A stretch of DNA of 64,000 nt, taken from assembly GCF_021347895.1 (NCBI RefSeq), contig NC_067129.1, forward strand, positions 35,870,604-35,934,603, written 5' to 3'. A program made the translations under genes and the position numbers. The stretch comes from Acanthochromis polyacanthus (Eukaryota > Chordata > Actinopteri > Pomacentridae). The stretch's first letter is position 1. Each line of letters begins with the position of its first letter. Shown piece after piece: positions 37,872 through 50,699 of the stretch. Below the pieces are notes generated by a model. That model was given only the letters and a program-made list of their open reading frames with translations, was not told the origin of the DNA and did no database searches.

Positions 37872-40505
37872 CTCCCGTGAAGTACATTGGCTTTTTGGCG
37901 GCCTTATCATATCCCAAAACGCGTGAAATTTGGCGTGCACATCAGGACTGGCGAAAAATTTGATATTTTATGGGAGTTGCGCATGTGCGTGGCAAAATGG
38001 CTCTATCGCGCCACCTGCAAAGTTGAAAAAGTAGTCATTAGGCCAACTGCCACAATGTTTCATGTACAGCTACAATATTTGGTGGGCATATGCACCACAT
38101 CAGGACACACCAAAAAGTCAATTACAGCCACGCCCTAAACCCAACAGGAAGTCGGCCATCTTCAATTTGCTGTAAATTTTTCAAACTTAATCGCTCCTCG
38201 GGAAATGAATTGCCTTTTTGGCGGCCTTATCATATTCCAAAACGCGTGAAATTTGGCGTGCACATCAGGACTGGCGAAAAATTTGATATTTTATGGGAGT
38301 TGCGCATGTGTGTGGCAAAATGGCTCTATAGCGCCACCTGCAAAATTGAAAAGTGGTCATTAGGCTAACTTCCACAATGTTTCATTTACAGCTACAATAT
38401 TTGGTGGGCATATGCACCACATCAGGACACACCAAAAAGCCAATGACAGCCAAGCCCTAAACCCAACAGGAAGTCGGCCATCTTCAATTTGCTGTAAATT
38501 TGTCAAAATTAATTTCTCCCGGCAAATGAATTGCCTTTTTGGGGGCCTTATCATAAACCAAAACGCGTGAAATTTGGCGTGCACATCAGGACTTGGGAAA
38601 AATTTGATATTTTATGGGAGTTGCACATGTGTGTGGCAAAATGGCTCTATAGCGCCACCTACAAAATTGAAAAAGTGGTCATTAGGCCAACTTCCACAAT
38701 GTTTCATTTACAGCTACAATATTTGGTGGGCATATGCACCACATCAGGACACACCAAAAAGTCAATCACAGCCACACCCTAAACCCAACAGGAAGTCGGC
38801 CATCTTGAATTTGCTGTACATTTGTCAAAATTAATAGCTCCTACTTAATGGATAAGTCTGAGAGAACTGAAATTTGGCCAGTACATGCACCAGACCTTTC
38901 TGATGAAAAGTTATCAAAAACTCAACCAGAAGCCAAAAGGTGTGGCCATGGCGGAGCCTCAAAAAACTGATCCTTCGCCATGAAACAGGAATTGGTGTCT
39001 AATTCTTCTCAACATGCTCCAATCTGCCTGAAACTTTACATGTATGACGACAGTCCTGTCCTGATGTCATCCACATAGGGATATTCATTGACAGTCATAG
39101 CGCCACCTTGTGGTTTCAGGAAATAGACATCTTTTACACTTTCATGCCCTATTGTTACCCGGTTGATCATATTCACTTCAAATGCAGTGACAACAGCCGG
39201 AACACATTGATGATGCATCCCAGTGAAAATGGTGACTTGTCATCAAAAGGCGTGTCTGTGGCGGCCAAACCAATTTCGATGTTTCGCCATGAAAATTTAA
39301 CGATTCATATCTCAGCTGAACAACATCCTATCTGCCTCAGACTTCACATGCTGGATACCAGGTCCAGTCTGAACACATCCACACTCATTAATTTTGAAAA
39401 AGTCATAGCGCCACCTGTTGGTAATAGTAAGTTTAAGGTCTTATATTTTCAGGTACAATGGCCCCAAACTTGGTGATATCATGCTGGAAATTGGTCAGTC
39501 GAGTCTTCACCTCTTGACAATCACACACTGTGAAGGGTGTGACATTTCATGCAACGCTGTTGCCGTAGCAACCAAATATCGCCATGAAAAACAAAGCCCT
39601 TTCTGACAGGTTAGGAATACTCCAATGCTCACTAAAATTACCACACACATCACCATTGACCCAAGGAACAACACTGTATGCATCTCGGCACTGCACATGC
39701 TATAGCGCCCCCTACAGTATTTTTAACATACAGCCCCCCCAGCACGTTTCACCGACATCCATGTAATTTGGGTGGCTTATAGAGCACATCAGGACGCACA
39801 AAAAAGCCTCTTGGAGCCATGCCCTAAATCCAACAGGAAGTTGGCCATCTTGGATTGATTGTGAGATTTTTGATGATTTTTCTCTTTTTTGAGAGTTAAT
39901 ACCTCCTAGGGGATAATTCTAGGAGACCTGAAATTTTGTTAGTCCACACAGCAGGACTTGGTGATGAAAAGTTATCAAAAGTTCAACCAGAAGCCAAATG
40001 GTGTGGCCATGGCGACCATCACAGTTTTGATGCTTCGCCATGAAACAACAGCTGCTTTATAACTATCCTCTGAATGCACCGATCTGCCTCAAACTTTACA
40101 TGTGTAATCACACTGCAATCCTGATCAATGCCATAGGCCAACATACCCTTTCAGTCATGGCGCCACCTGTTGGATGGACAGGAAATGCTTTATAAGTAGC
40201 CTGTACGTTTTCCAATCAGCCTTAAACTTTACATGACTGATCAGAGTCCAACCCTCATCACATCCACTGCTTGAAATACATTCTCAGTCGCAGCGCCACC
40301 TGGTGGATAGACAGGAAATGCTCTATAACTGCTCTGAACATGCTACAGTCTGGCTGAAATTTTACATGTATGATTGGACTCTGGTCCAGATGCGATTCAG
40401 AGGCCGACATACACTCTCAGTCACAGCACCACCTGGTGGACGTGCGTGGATTCACCGACCAGCGTGGATGCGAGGACCCGTCCATCGCTGCTTGCAGCTT
40501 TAATT
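37872..40505 (+). repeat. Composite repeat monomer C3 (2.63 kb), three leading modules
   Basis: Three leading modules (starting near 37872, 38196 and 38516) make it 326 bases longer than C1. An exact CTCF-consensus match lies at 40292-40306. The following site near 40428 reads agcaccacctggtgg, with one mismatch. Confidence 0.87.
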
Positions 40506-40533
40506 ATTATCATTATTTTATTTTTTATTTTTT

Positions 40534-42842
40534 CTCCCGTGAAGTAAATTGGCTTTTTGGCGGCCTTATCATACTCCAAAACGCGTGAAATTTGGCGTGC
40601 ACATCAGGACTGGCGAAAAATTTGATATTTTATGGGAGTTGCACATGTGCGTGGCAAAATGGCTCTATCGTGCCACCTGCAAACTTGAAAAAGTAGTCAT
40701 TACGCCAACTGCCACAATGTTTCATGTACAGCTACAATATTTGGTGGGCATATGCAGAACATCAGGACACACCAAAAAGTCAATTACAGCCACGCCCTAA
40801 ACCCAACAGAAAGTCGGCCATCTTCAATTTGCTATAAATTTTTCAAACTTAATCGCTCCTCGGGAAATGAATTGCCTTTTTGGCGGCCTTATCATATTCC
40901 AAAACGCGTGAAATTTGGCGTGCACATCAGGACTGGCGAAAAATTTGATATTTTATGGGAGTTGCGCATGTGTGTGGCAAATTGGCTCTATAGCGCCACC
41001 TGCAAAATTGAAAAGTGGTCATTAGGCCAACTTCCACAATGTTTCATTTACAGCTACAATATTTGGTGGGCATATGCACCACATCGGGACACACCAAAAA
41101 CTCAATCACAGCCACGCCCTAAACCCAACAGGAAGTCGGTCATCTTGAATTTGCTGTACATTTGTCAAAATTAATAGCTCCTAGTGGATAAGTCTGAGAG
41201 AACTGAAATTTGGCCAGTACATGCACCAGACCTTTCTGATGAAAAGTTATCAAAAACTCAACCAGAAGCCAAAAGGTGTGGCCATGGCGGAGCCTCAAAA
41301 AACTGATCCTTCGCCATGAAACAGGAAGTGGTGTCTAATTCTTCTCAACATTCTCCAATCTGCCTGAAACTTTATATGTATGATGACAGTCCTTTCCTGA
41401 TGTCATCCACATAGGGATATTCATTGACAGTCATAGCGCCACCTTGTGGTTTCAGGAAATAGACATCTTTTACACTTTCATGCCCTATTGTTACCCGGTT
41501 GATCATATTCACTTCAAATGCAGTGACAACAGCCTGAACACATTGATGATGCATCCCAGTGAAAATGGTGACTTGTCATCAAAGGGCGTGTCTGTGGCGG
41601 CCAAACCAATTTCGATGTTTCGCCATGAAAATTTAACGATTCATATCTCAGCTGAACAACATCCTATCTGCCTCAGACTTCACATGCTGGATACCAGGTC
41701 CAGTCTGAACACATCCACACTCATAAATTTTGAAAATGTCATAGCGCCACCTGTTGGTAATAGTAAGTTTAAGGCCTTATATTTTCAGGTACAATGGCCC
41801 CAAACTTGGTGATATCATGCTGGAAATTGGTCAGTCGAGTCTTCACCTCTTGACAATCCCACACTGTCAAGGGTGTGACATTTCATGCAACGCTGTTGCC
41901 GTAGCAACCAAATATCGCCATGCAAAACAAAGTGCTGTTTGACAGGTTAGAAATACTCCAATGCTCACTAAAATTACCACACACATCACCATCGACCCAA
42001 GGAACGACACCGTATGCATCTCGGCACTGCACATGCTATAGCGCCCCCTACAGTATTTTTAACAAACAGCCCCCCCAGCACGTTTCACCTACATCCATGA
42101 AATTTGGGAGGCTTATAGAGCACATCAGGACGCACAAAATAGCCTCTTGGAGCCATGTCCTCAACCCAATAGGAAGTCGGCCATCTTGGATTAATTGTGA
42201 GATTTTTCATGATTTTTCTCATTTTTGAGAGTTAATACCTCCTCGGGGATAATTCCAGGAGACCTGAAATTTTGTCAGTCCACACAGCAGGACTTGGTGA
42301 TGAAAAGTTATCAAAAGTTTAACCAGAAGCCAAATGGCGTGGCCATGGCGACCATCAGAGTTTTGATGCTTCGCCATGAAACAACAACTGCTGTATAACT
42401 CTCCTCTGCATGCTCCAATCTGCCTCAAACTTTCCATGTGTGATCACAATCCAATCCTGATCACATCTACAGGTCAACAGACACTCTCAGTTGCAGCGCC
42501 ACCTGTTGGAGGGACAGTAAATGCTGTATAACTGGCCTCTACATGATCAAATCAGCCTGAAACTTTTCATGAGTGATCAGAGTCCAACCCTCATCACATC
42601 CACTGTTTGAAATACACTCTGAGTTACAGCGCCACCTGGTGGTGGATGGGCAGGAAATGCTGTATAACTAGTCTGAACATGCTCCAATCTGGCTGAAATT
42701 TTACGTGTGATTAAACTCTGGTCCAGATGTGATTCAGAGGCCGGCACACAGTCTCAGTCACAGTGCCACCTGGTGGACGTGCATGGATTCGCCGACCAGC
42801 GTGGATGCGAGGACCCGTCCATCGCTGCTTGCAGCTTTAATT
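40534..42842 (+). repeat. Composite repeat monomer C4 (2.31 kb), last of the array
   Basis: Two leading modules and the standard end phrase. After gcagctttaatt the sequence returns to unrelated intron. An exact CTCF-consensus match lies at 42628-42642, and a one-mismatch copy (agtgccacctggtgg) near 42762. Confidence 0.87.
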
Positions 42843-45338
42843 GCTTAATGTATTTACACATTATATTATTATTATTATTTGCAAAATGAAACAAGGGCAC
42901 ATAAATGAGGCAAATAACATAAATTAAATTTTTACTCTCAATGCCCTGATTGAACACTGGACTGTACTTTAGCTTTTACAGTGGGGTGTGGGAGGTCATT
43001 CTTAATCTAATCATAAACACCAAGAGGGCCAACAGTTTTAAAGTGTGGAGGCCACAGGCACTAATGCACACTCATGACCAAACTGGCTGCCAAAGCAGCA
43101 CAGAGAAGCTTGGATTACAACAGACATGGAACAAGTGTGACTTCTTTTTCTGCTAATAATGCCATAAATCTCCATATCTGTTAGCTGTTTGCTGCTGTAT
43201 TCATGCTATGTTTATGTTCAAAATCGTGCATATTGCACCTTTAATAGAACAGTCTCCCCAAGAAATTCACCAAAGACATCTAGTTCATGTTGCTGCAGCT
43301 ACATTTGAATATTACCCATAATTTCATCAGTGGCTTGTAAAATTAATCACCATCGTGTTGTCTCTTTTCCATAATAGATGGGGGCTTGACAAACTTTTAT
43401 TGAAATAAAAATCTTGAGATTGCCACTTTAAAACTAGTAGCTCCAAATGGTGTCAAATTTAACCGAATGTCACCAAAGCATCCCAAACAGTGTAATTTCA
43501 CATTTCGATGTTGTGTCTGAATAAGTGCCAAAATCAGATTTTCTTCAAAGTCACAATTGCAGTGTGTCAAGGTTGGATCTGTGACATCTCCAACATGTTG
43601 CAAGTCTGAACTGAACCTGGTCACTGTATCCTCCATTTCAAGAACTTATGACCTTTTGTAGGCTGACCTGAATATTTGCATGTATTGTGACTGCAGGAAG
43701 TTCTAAGTCTGTTGTGTAGGCCTTGAGGTTGTTGATTTCATCTCTAGGAGGGCAGAAAAATGATGCTCGTTGTCCTCTCTATGTAGACATTGCCTAAAAG
43801 TGACATATTGTGGGTGCTAGTTGATTGCAATGGAAAATGGAAGACTGGAAGTTCCCACACCTGCCTCAAGTTCCTGCTCTGGAAACTGAAGATGAAAGTT
43901 GGATTACACAAATCTTTTTATGTCTTCTAAAAAGCACTATATTTTCATATTCATAACTGTATTGCAGAAGTAGCATGTAAAAAAAGCACGGAGAAAGACT
44001 GTGTTTTAAGACAGTCTTTTAAAGAGATGCTCCCTTCACAGAGTGGTATAAAGCAGCACTGGCACAACAATAACCAGCCCAGCTTCTCAAATGTTCAGAT
44101 TGCATCCATGCCACCTGCACGGACAATATTATAAATCCCCAGCAAACACTGAGCATACAGCATGTGAGCAAACAGGAATTAGACGAGAGTCCTAACTTCA
44201 TCATTTGGTGTCTGCGCACTGAAGCAGCAGCATTCTTTATCTGATAGATGATGGAACTCATGAGAAAATGTAGCTGGTGAGTCACTGTTTGACATTGAGC
44301 CAAGCATCCGCCGGTCATGAATGACGGCTTCAGTAGCAAAAGAAATTTTAAAAGCCATCAGTGCTGCATCCTGTGAGAGAATAGACGACACTTGTCTGCT
44401 TTTATATCATTATTTTCTCAAAAACCACACAGACACGAAGAGAAGCCACAAGAATTTACTATATGGACTCATTACGTTGCTAGAAAGATATGATGCTGTT
44501 GAATTTTAGGACTTTAAAGACATAAAAATTGTAATCCAGACACATGATGTCAAACCTGTCAACCTGCATTTGCTTTGTATTGGCAGAACTGTACAACAAA
44601 TTCTTCATTTTCTTCTTTAAAGATTCTTGCAAAATTTCACTTTTAGACTCCAAACCAAGCACCGTGATGAAGAATACAGTATCCTTGTTCCTAGTCCATT
44701 GTGACTTTCAGCTGACAAAATAGCTCCTTTAAAAGCTATTGAATGAACTGACCTTTATGATTAATACGCGAAAAGTAGCTTATTCTGTTGATTGGGCGCT
44801 AATCTCTCCTACAGCTCTCCAGATTGATATATTGGAAGCTCTTTTTGTACTTAATCTTGGATTTTACAGCTTGAAGTGCTCACCAACACCTAAGTTTCTC
44901 AAACCGATGCTCAGGTCTTGACAACACCGAAGCTGTTGGGGAATTGATACCAATCCAAGCTTTTCTCAGAGATCCAAAGGGTTTTTCTCATCTTAATTCA
45001 CGTCCTTATTATGTGGATGGCCGGTGGGATTGCCCAGCAGATGTCACCCTTCAAAATTAGTTTTTATCACAGAGATGCAGCTCAGCAGCATTGTGTAAGA
45101 CTGTCAAGAAGGACTGTCATGTCTGTGAAAGCGTGAAGTGTTTACCTCCTCAGCAAGATGCTGACATGACTGCCTGTTCACTTGTTTAGACGTTCGATCT
45201 TCTACGCATTAAACCCGATGGACCCGCTGTGTCAACTCGCATGCGCCCGCCTGTCATGTGCATCATTTAATTTAATTAATGCATGCTATGCTGTAATTCA
45301 GTAAGATTAACGCTGAGCTCTGCTCCGACTTCTCGCAG
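42843..45338. other. 3' part of the large gria4 intron
   Basis: About 2.5 kb without recognised elements. An ATT run at about 42865-42879 is all that follows the array. The last bases, cgacttctcgcag, form the acceptor of the next exon. Confidence 0.55.
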
Positions 45339-45392
45339 ATTGTCAGTGTCGGGAAACATGTCAAAGGCTACCATTACATCATGGCCAACCTG
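45339..45392 (+). CDS. gria4: gria4 exon (amino-terminal domain, part 2 of 6 visible)
   Basis: A 54-bp micro-exon encoding IVSVGKHVKGYHYIMANL, flanked by ctcgcag| and |gtgagg. Size and phase (0/0) match the 54-bp exon that I recall as conserved in AMPA receptor genes. The GluA4 form in mammals has IIANL, so M for I is the only difference noted. It is separated from the previous exon by 27.5 kb, most of it repeat array. Confidence 0.93.
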
Positions 45393-46660
45393 GTGAGGAA
45401 AAGGATACTTCTTCTTCTTCTCCTCTTTGTGTCCTGCTTTGTTTGTCTCTTATCATATCAGTTTCACTCCATCTCAGCCTATTGTTGCCTCGTGTTGCTT
45501 TCCACCACCTCCCTGTGAGTTCAGTCCATTTGTTCAAACACTGTGTGGTATTGATCTGAACACTGTGTCCCTTAAAGGCCCGACTGTAGCAGCAGATGCT
45601 CCAACAGATGCTGACATCTGTTGGCATCCTGATATGGAAGCAAGAAAGGCCCAAATTACTCAAAATTTCGTGAACAATGAAGACTAAATGGTGATAATTA
45701 ACTGAGAAAAACCTAATACTGAAAAACTGAAACATTTTACAGTCAATGTGGTTTAAAGGCCTGTCTTCTAAATTTCCCAAATGTAATTTTAACTGATGCA
45801 GACTTTCCTATTTGTTGTTTTTCAGGCCCATAATGTCAAATAGAGATAGGGTGCAAGTTTGCAGTTAGTCAGTCTGGAATCAAGTGAAAAACAGAATTAG
45901 AGATGTGTGCAAAATGTGCTAGTTGGCACCAGGCATACTTGTCAATTAAACTAGTTATTGTTTTATGTTTCATGTGCAACACTCCTGAACTGATGCACAT
46001 TTAGCAGCTGCCCTGTTACCAAGCTAATGTCCAAATGTTGTAAACCAGCAAGATGGAAAGTTGCACAGATAACATCCTGTACAACCAGTAGAGATTGGCT
46101 GCTTCTTTTTTTTTTAAATCTAGAAAATGAAACATGGTTGTATGTCAGCATAAACTGACGTGTTACCTTTCAACTGGAGCAATACATATGAATGTTAATG
46201 TGCAAAGTTCATATGCAAGGTGCAACGTGTCAGAAAGTACACCGGCTTTTAACCAAATGCCTCTTAAATATTGTATAATATTTCCTCGAACAGTGCTTCT
46301 TTGTTTTGGACAAGCCAACTTATCTGTATTCAAATTTTTGTTCATCTAATGTAGAAATGAGTCATTAGGAGTATTCCTGAAAAGAAGGAAACCTGGTAAA
46401 TTTTTAGCCTTCAGTTATGGCAAACTAAAATGGCCATTCTTTGCTTTCATATTCTTAGACCGCTAGGTTTAAAATAGCTTTAAAAAATACAATCCTAACT
46501 GCAACTGTAACAGAAATTTTTAAACACATTTTCAATAACTGTTAAAAATAATGACAGCAATTTAAAAAAGACCATTTAGCCCTGATCCTGGACTGTTGTA
46601 GGACGTAATAAGACCATCAGCTGGAGCTGTACAAAACTAACTAGACAAGCCTTCAGTAGA
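45393..46660. other. gria4 intron 2 of the visible set, 5' part
   Basis: No exon or repeat recognised. The short open frames on either strand have no family signature. Confidence 0.5.
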
Positions 46661-46935
46661 TGGCAGAACCACGCCCATGCATGCAATATGCCAGAAATGT
46701 GCTAAGTGACCCCTGTGACCTTGACCTTGATCTGCTGCCCTCTAACTCCACAACTGAGCAGGGGACCTTAGACCGATCATCAGTGCCAAGTTTGATCATC
46801 CTGACTTCAGCACTTGCAGAGATATCTGAACGGACATACACACACACACACATACATACATACATACTTACCCAGCCAGCCAGATACCGAAGCGAATGCA
46901 GTAACCCCGCTGACGTACACGTCAGGCGTGGTTAT
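46661..46935. repeat. Possible interspersed repeat with TGACCTTGACC box and CA/CATA microsatellite
   Basis: The word gaaccacgccc near 46667 has an inverted partner ggcgtggtta near 46926. Between them are gtgaccttgaccttgatctgctgccc and a CA/CATA microsatellite (about 46838-46868). This recalls short repeats seen in many aquatic animal genomes, but the family is not identified and the limits are approximate. Confidence 0.35.
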
Positions 46936-47654
46936 TACAATACAAATGAATGACTAAGACTAATTTGTAGTCTTGCAGAAATGTTCCCGAGATGCAGATA
47001 GGGGTTGAAATCAATAAATCTCTGGTCCGCAGGTGAGTGCAAGTACATTTGTTGCATAAGATTATATTTATATGTAGGAATCTATATTAGAATTTGCTAC
47101 ATTGCTGTGTTTACTTCCATAAAACCGATTTTCTTTTTAGGTGGTCACCAACAAGACAGCTGTGGATTTGAACCTGCTGGTTAGCTGTGCAAAGACACAC
47201 ACGATAGATTAATTGGTTATTCTAAATTGGCTTTAGGTGTAAATTGTTTTTCTGCATTGGCCCTGTGATGAACCAGTAACTAGTCTGAGGTATATTCTGC
47301 CTCTTGCCCAGGTGGGATGAACTCCAGCACCCTGCAGTCTTCTACACGATGAAGCAAGTATAGCTAATGAATGAATAAATATGTTTGGGATAAGACTAAT
47401 GCCTGGCAGTTTGAATATATCACCTCTGGCTGTGGGAAATTACAGTTTGATGGACAATTGCAATGTTTTATATCATTAGCTGCAGCGCTAATGTCCACAT
47501 AATGAAAGAATGGGGGAAATTAAGCAGTGCATGTCAGCCTTTATCTCTTTTATTCATCCTTTTACCTCCATTTGTCACACGAGTTAAAACATCAGAGCCT
47601 TCAGATATTGTGTTTTGTATAAATTATCCAACAAGTCCTCAAATTCATACTACC

Positions 47655-47953
47655 ACACAAGTCGTATGTAACGTGAACCGGAATACGACCCATGAGAGCG
47701 TATTTACGTTAGCGCCCCTACGGGGAAAAGGAACACATTACGGGATTTAATTCCCGAAACGGCTTTTTCCTCACTTTCGCAACACAGATTTAGGGTTAGG
47801 GTTAGGGTTAGGGATAGGTTTAGATAAAAGTTTGTTCATGGTGACGTTTCACCTGCGACACCGGAGTGTCGATATTTACTCACCCGCTCGAGGTTGCTTA
47901 ACGTCAAAACGTAACACTCGGTCGTAATACGGGCGTGTACAGACGACCTATGT
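47655..47953. mobile_element. MITE-like element with internal TTAGGG tract
   Basis: The left part (ccacacaagtcgtatgta, then aatacgacc) has an imperfect inverted counterpart on the right (complement of tacagacgacctatgtgg, with ggtcgtaatacg). The middle contains four TTAGGG-type words in a row (about 47788-47815). The segment has unusually many CpG dinucleotides for this intron. A target-site duplication is not clear and no frame is present. Confidence 0.5.
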
Positions 47954-48556
47954 GGTCATTTTTTGTTTGAGGACAGCCTGAATTATCAGCAGCAGTATGC
48001 TTAGAAATCATTTGGAAAATTGCTTGGGTTACGTAAAGTCTCATCTCACGATGCATTTTATCACCTCCCTCCACTAACAGATTTGTCATAGTGGCTGTAG
48101 TCTCAGTCCAACGGTTCAGAAGGTGAACTTTGGGATTCGGCCCATCTCACCTGGATTTCTTTTTCACATACCAGCTGTGTGCTGATGTGCACAACTGTAT
48201 AGACTGCAGTGGTGTGTGAGCTACACACCACTGTATTTTTTTCTCTGATAGACTTCCAGGAATGCGATATGTGGTACGCTGGTCCTGGATCAGGGCTAAA
48301 GAGTATTTTTCACTTGCTCTTATTCCCCAAGGTACAGTAAATAAATCACTACTACTGTAATTTGGTGGTAGCTGTTTGGTAGTTACGCTTTAATAATAAT
48401 GTAATAAAACCATCATGACTGTGATCAATACCGGCTACACTTGTTAAGGAGTGTTTATGCTTTCATTGTCCTCCCATTGTCATAACCTTGTTCCTGTCTG
48501 TCGTTAGAGGACTCTTGACCAGCCATGACCACTTTATTTCCTTGTTGCCCCTCAAG

Positions 48557-48715
48557 GGTTTTAAGGACATCAACCTGGAACGCTTCATGCATGGCGGAGC
48601 CAACGTGACGGGCTTCCAACTGGTCGACTTCAGCAACCCCATGGTCATCAAGCTGATGCAGCGCTGGAACAAGTTGGATCAGAGGGAATACCCCGGATCA
48701 GACGCCCCCCCCAAG
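48557..48715 (+). CDS. gria4: gria4 exon (amino-terminal domain, part 3 of 6 visible)
   Basis: This 159-bp (53-codon) exon starts [20 protein letters not shown] and ends [11 protein letters not shown]|gtatgt. Both ends are in phase 0. The acceptor tract before it is ttgttgcccctcaag. NVT is an N-glycosylation sequon at the position where AMPA subunits have [14 protein letters not shown] is diagnostic for GluA4 as I know it. No internal stop or frame disturbance is present. Confidence 0.94.
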
Positions 48716-49255
48716 GTATGTCAGAATCCAGTGAAATTAGACCAGTGGTGCAACATGGCAATAATTTAAAACCACCAGACAGATCAAAAACATCTGAACT
48801 AGATTGCTATACAGAGACCGAAGATTATTTATTCTACAAAATTCTGAGTTGTAGAGTTGTTAGTCTATTAGTGAAATTGTTTTCTGATCACATTAGAGCA
48901 GGTCCAGCAGGTTGAAAACAAGCAAGCTAAGTTTGGTTAATTCTGGACTAGACTGTCGTACAAAGGCTTAAGACTCTTTAAACCACAATTTTTGATTTGT
49001 AAAACAGTTGTTTTTTGGGTTTTTTTTTTGCATCTGGACTACTTTAGACCAGATACAGATTAATAAACACACAACTCAGATGAGTCAAATCTGGACTTCA
49101 TTGTCTCACAGATGCTAAAGACTCTATAAAATTCAATCCTAATGTGATTGTGTCACTAGGAGCAGAAGCCATTCTGAAAATTAAAACCAAATATATGAAG
49201 CGAAAGAGTTGTGCATTTAATTAGTTCCATCTTAATCCAAAGATAAATCTGTAGT
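48716..49255. other. gria4 intron 3 of the visible set, 5' part
   Basis: AT-rich and without recognised features. Confidence 0.5.
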
Positions 49256-49545
49256 AAATGGACTTGCTCTTATATAGCGCTTTTCTACTCATCAGAGTAC
49301 TCAAAGCACTTTTACAACAATTGCTCCCATTCACACACTAATGTGCAGGTTGCTAATCAACCTGCAGCTTCAGTCAGTATACATTCATACACCAGTGGAA
49401 CAGTCACTGGTAGGCAATTCGGGGTTCAGAATCTTGTCCAAGGCAACTTCGGCATACAGCACATGACTAGGCCAGAGTGGGAATCGAACCGCCAACTCTT
49501 CAATCATTGGACGACCCGCTCTACCACCTGAGCCACAGCCGCCCC
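49256..49545 (-). mobile_element. tRNA-derived SINE (minus strand)
   Basis: Read on the minus strand it starts GGGGCGGCTGTGGCTCAGG, has a polymerase III A-box region (TGGCTCAGGTGGTAGAG) and a B-box (GGTTCGATTCC) about 50 bases on. It ends with the AAAGCGCTATATAAG-type tail typical of teleost SINEs. Full-length, about 290 bp. No target duplication is evident. Confidence 0.85.
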
Positions 49546-50164
49546 AGAGGCCAACTCATTGATCCAACATGTAAGATTTCGAGGGAGTTTCAAATTGATT
49601 TTTGGACTGAAATGAAAGTAGCAGACACTTTGAGGGAGAGGAAACGTTTCTAAAAGTGGTGTTGTGTGTTTCAAGAGCAGTGTGCAGTAAGTTGCATGCT
49701 GCTCATAGGCAATGGACTGCAACATGCAAAACTGTGGTCCTTTAATAATCCCTCTGGGGCAGTTGAAATAGCAAAAAAATGAAGAAACAGCGAATATAAT
49801 TAAAGATTTGGCATATATGATGAAAATCATATGAAGGAACAGCAATAAAACACACTGAGACAAACATGAAAACTGGGTTGAAATTGACATCTCTGGTAAA
49901 ACACATTCATCCGAGGATCAGGCATCACCATCAACAGCCCGCTCCGCCTCGTCCACCGCTGTCACATGCAGCGATGTGACAGACTGACCCACTTTGAATT
50001 CTTTTCAACCACACAGATTGCAAATGGCACTGGGGCAAGAAGGCATCACGCCATAGTGGTTAGCAACCTCTTCCCTCCAGCCAAATCTGTGTGTCCAACA
50101 AAGATTTCTGTTTTAAAACCAGATGCAGTGGAGTAGAAGTGGTGTGAGTCAAGCAGATTGTGCA

Positions 50165-50168
<4 letters not shown>
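49546..50168. other. Intron sequence between SINE and GT microsatellite
   Basis: No feature recognised. Confidence 0.45.

Positions 50169-50252
<84 letters not shown>
50169..50252. repeat. (GT)42 microsatellite
   Basis: 84 bases of perfect, uninterrupted GT repeat, the longest pure dinucleotide run in the window and so likely polymorphic. Perfect alternation of purine and pyrimidine makes it Z-DNA prone. Confidence 0.97.
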
Positions 50253-50253
<1 letters not shown>

Positions 50254-50699
50254 TGGATCGGGGTGGTCAAATTAAAAGTTTACACCACAGGGTGATGTCA
50301 CATGACATGATGTGTTTGTGCGATCTCTTTGTATTTATGCCCACTCCATTTCTTGATAAATTGCTCTCTCTCCTGGAAATCCACTCTACCTAAATTGCTC
50401 TGCTCCCCACTGAGGTGTCCATAGTCTAAGTCGCAGTCGACCCTTCTTTCTTCTACTATTTTAACTCCACGGTGAGTTTGGCCTTCTTCTGGCCCATTTG
50501 CTCACTTTACCAAGAGAAATGTAGTGCCTAGTGTTTTAATGTTCCAGGAATCAGCAGGAAGTGAACCAATAAGAGTTTCCTTATCTTTGTATGGTGGCAA
50601 ACTTTGACATGACACTCCAGGAGATATTAGACCTTATTTACACATGATGTTAACAAACAGGTCTCAGCATGGTGTAATCAAAATTTTCTGATACTGTTT

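Noticed and set aside
46653..46953. Possible small genes around the CA/CATA microsatellite
   Set aside because: Both-strand frames depend on the microsatellite and an interspersed repeat. There are no splice-bounded or domain features.
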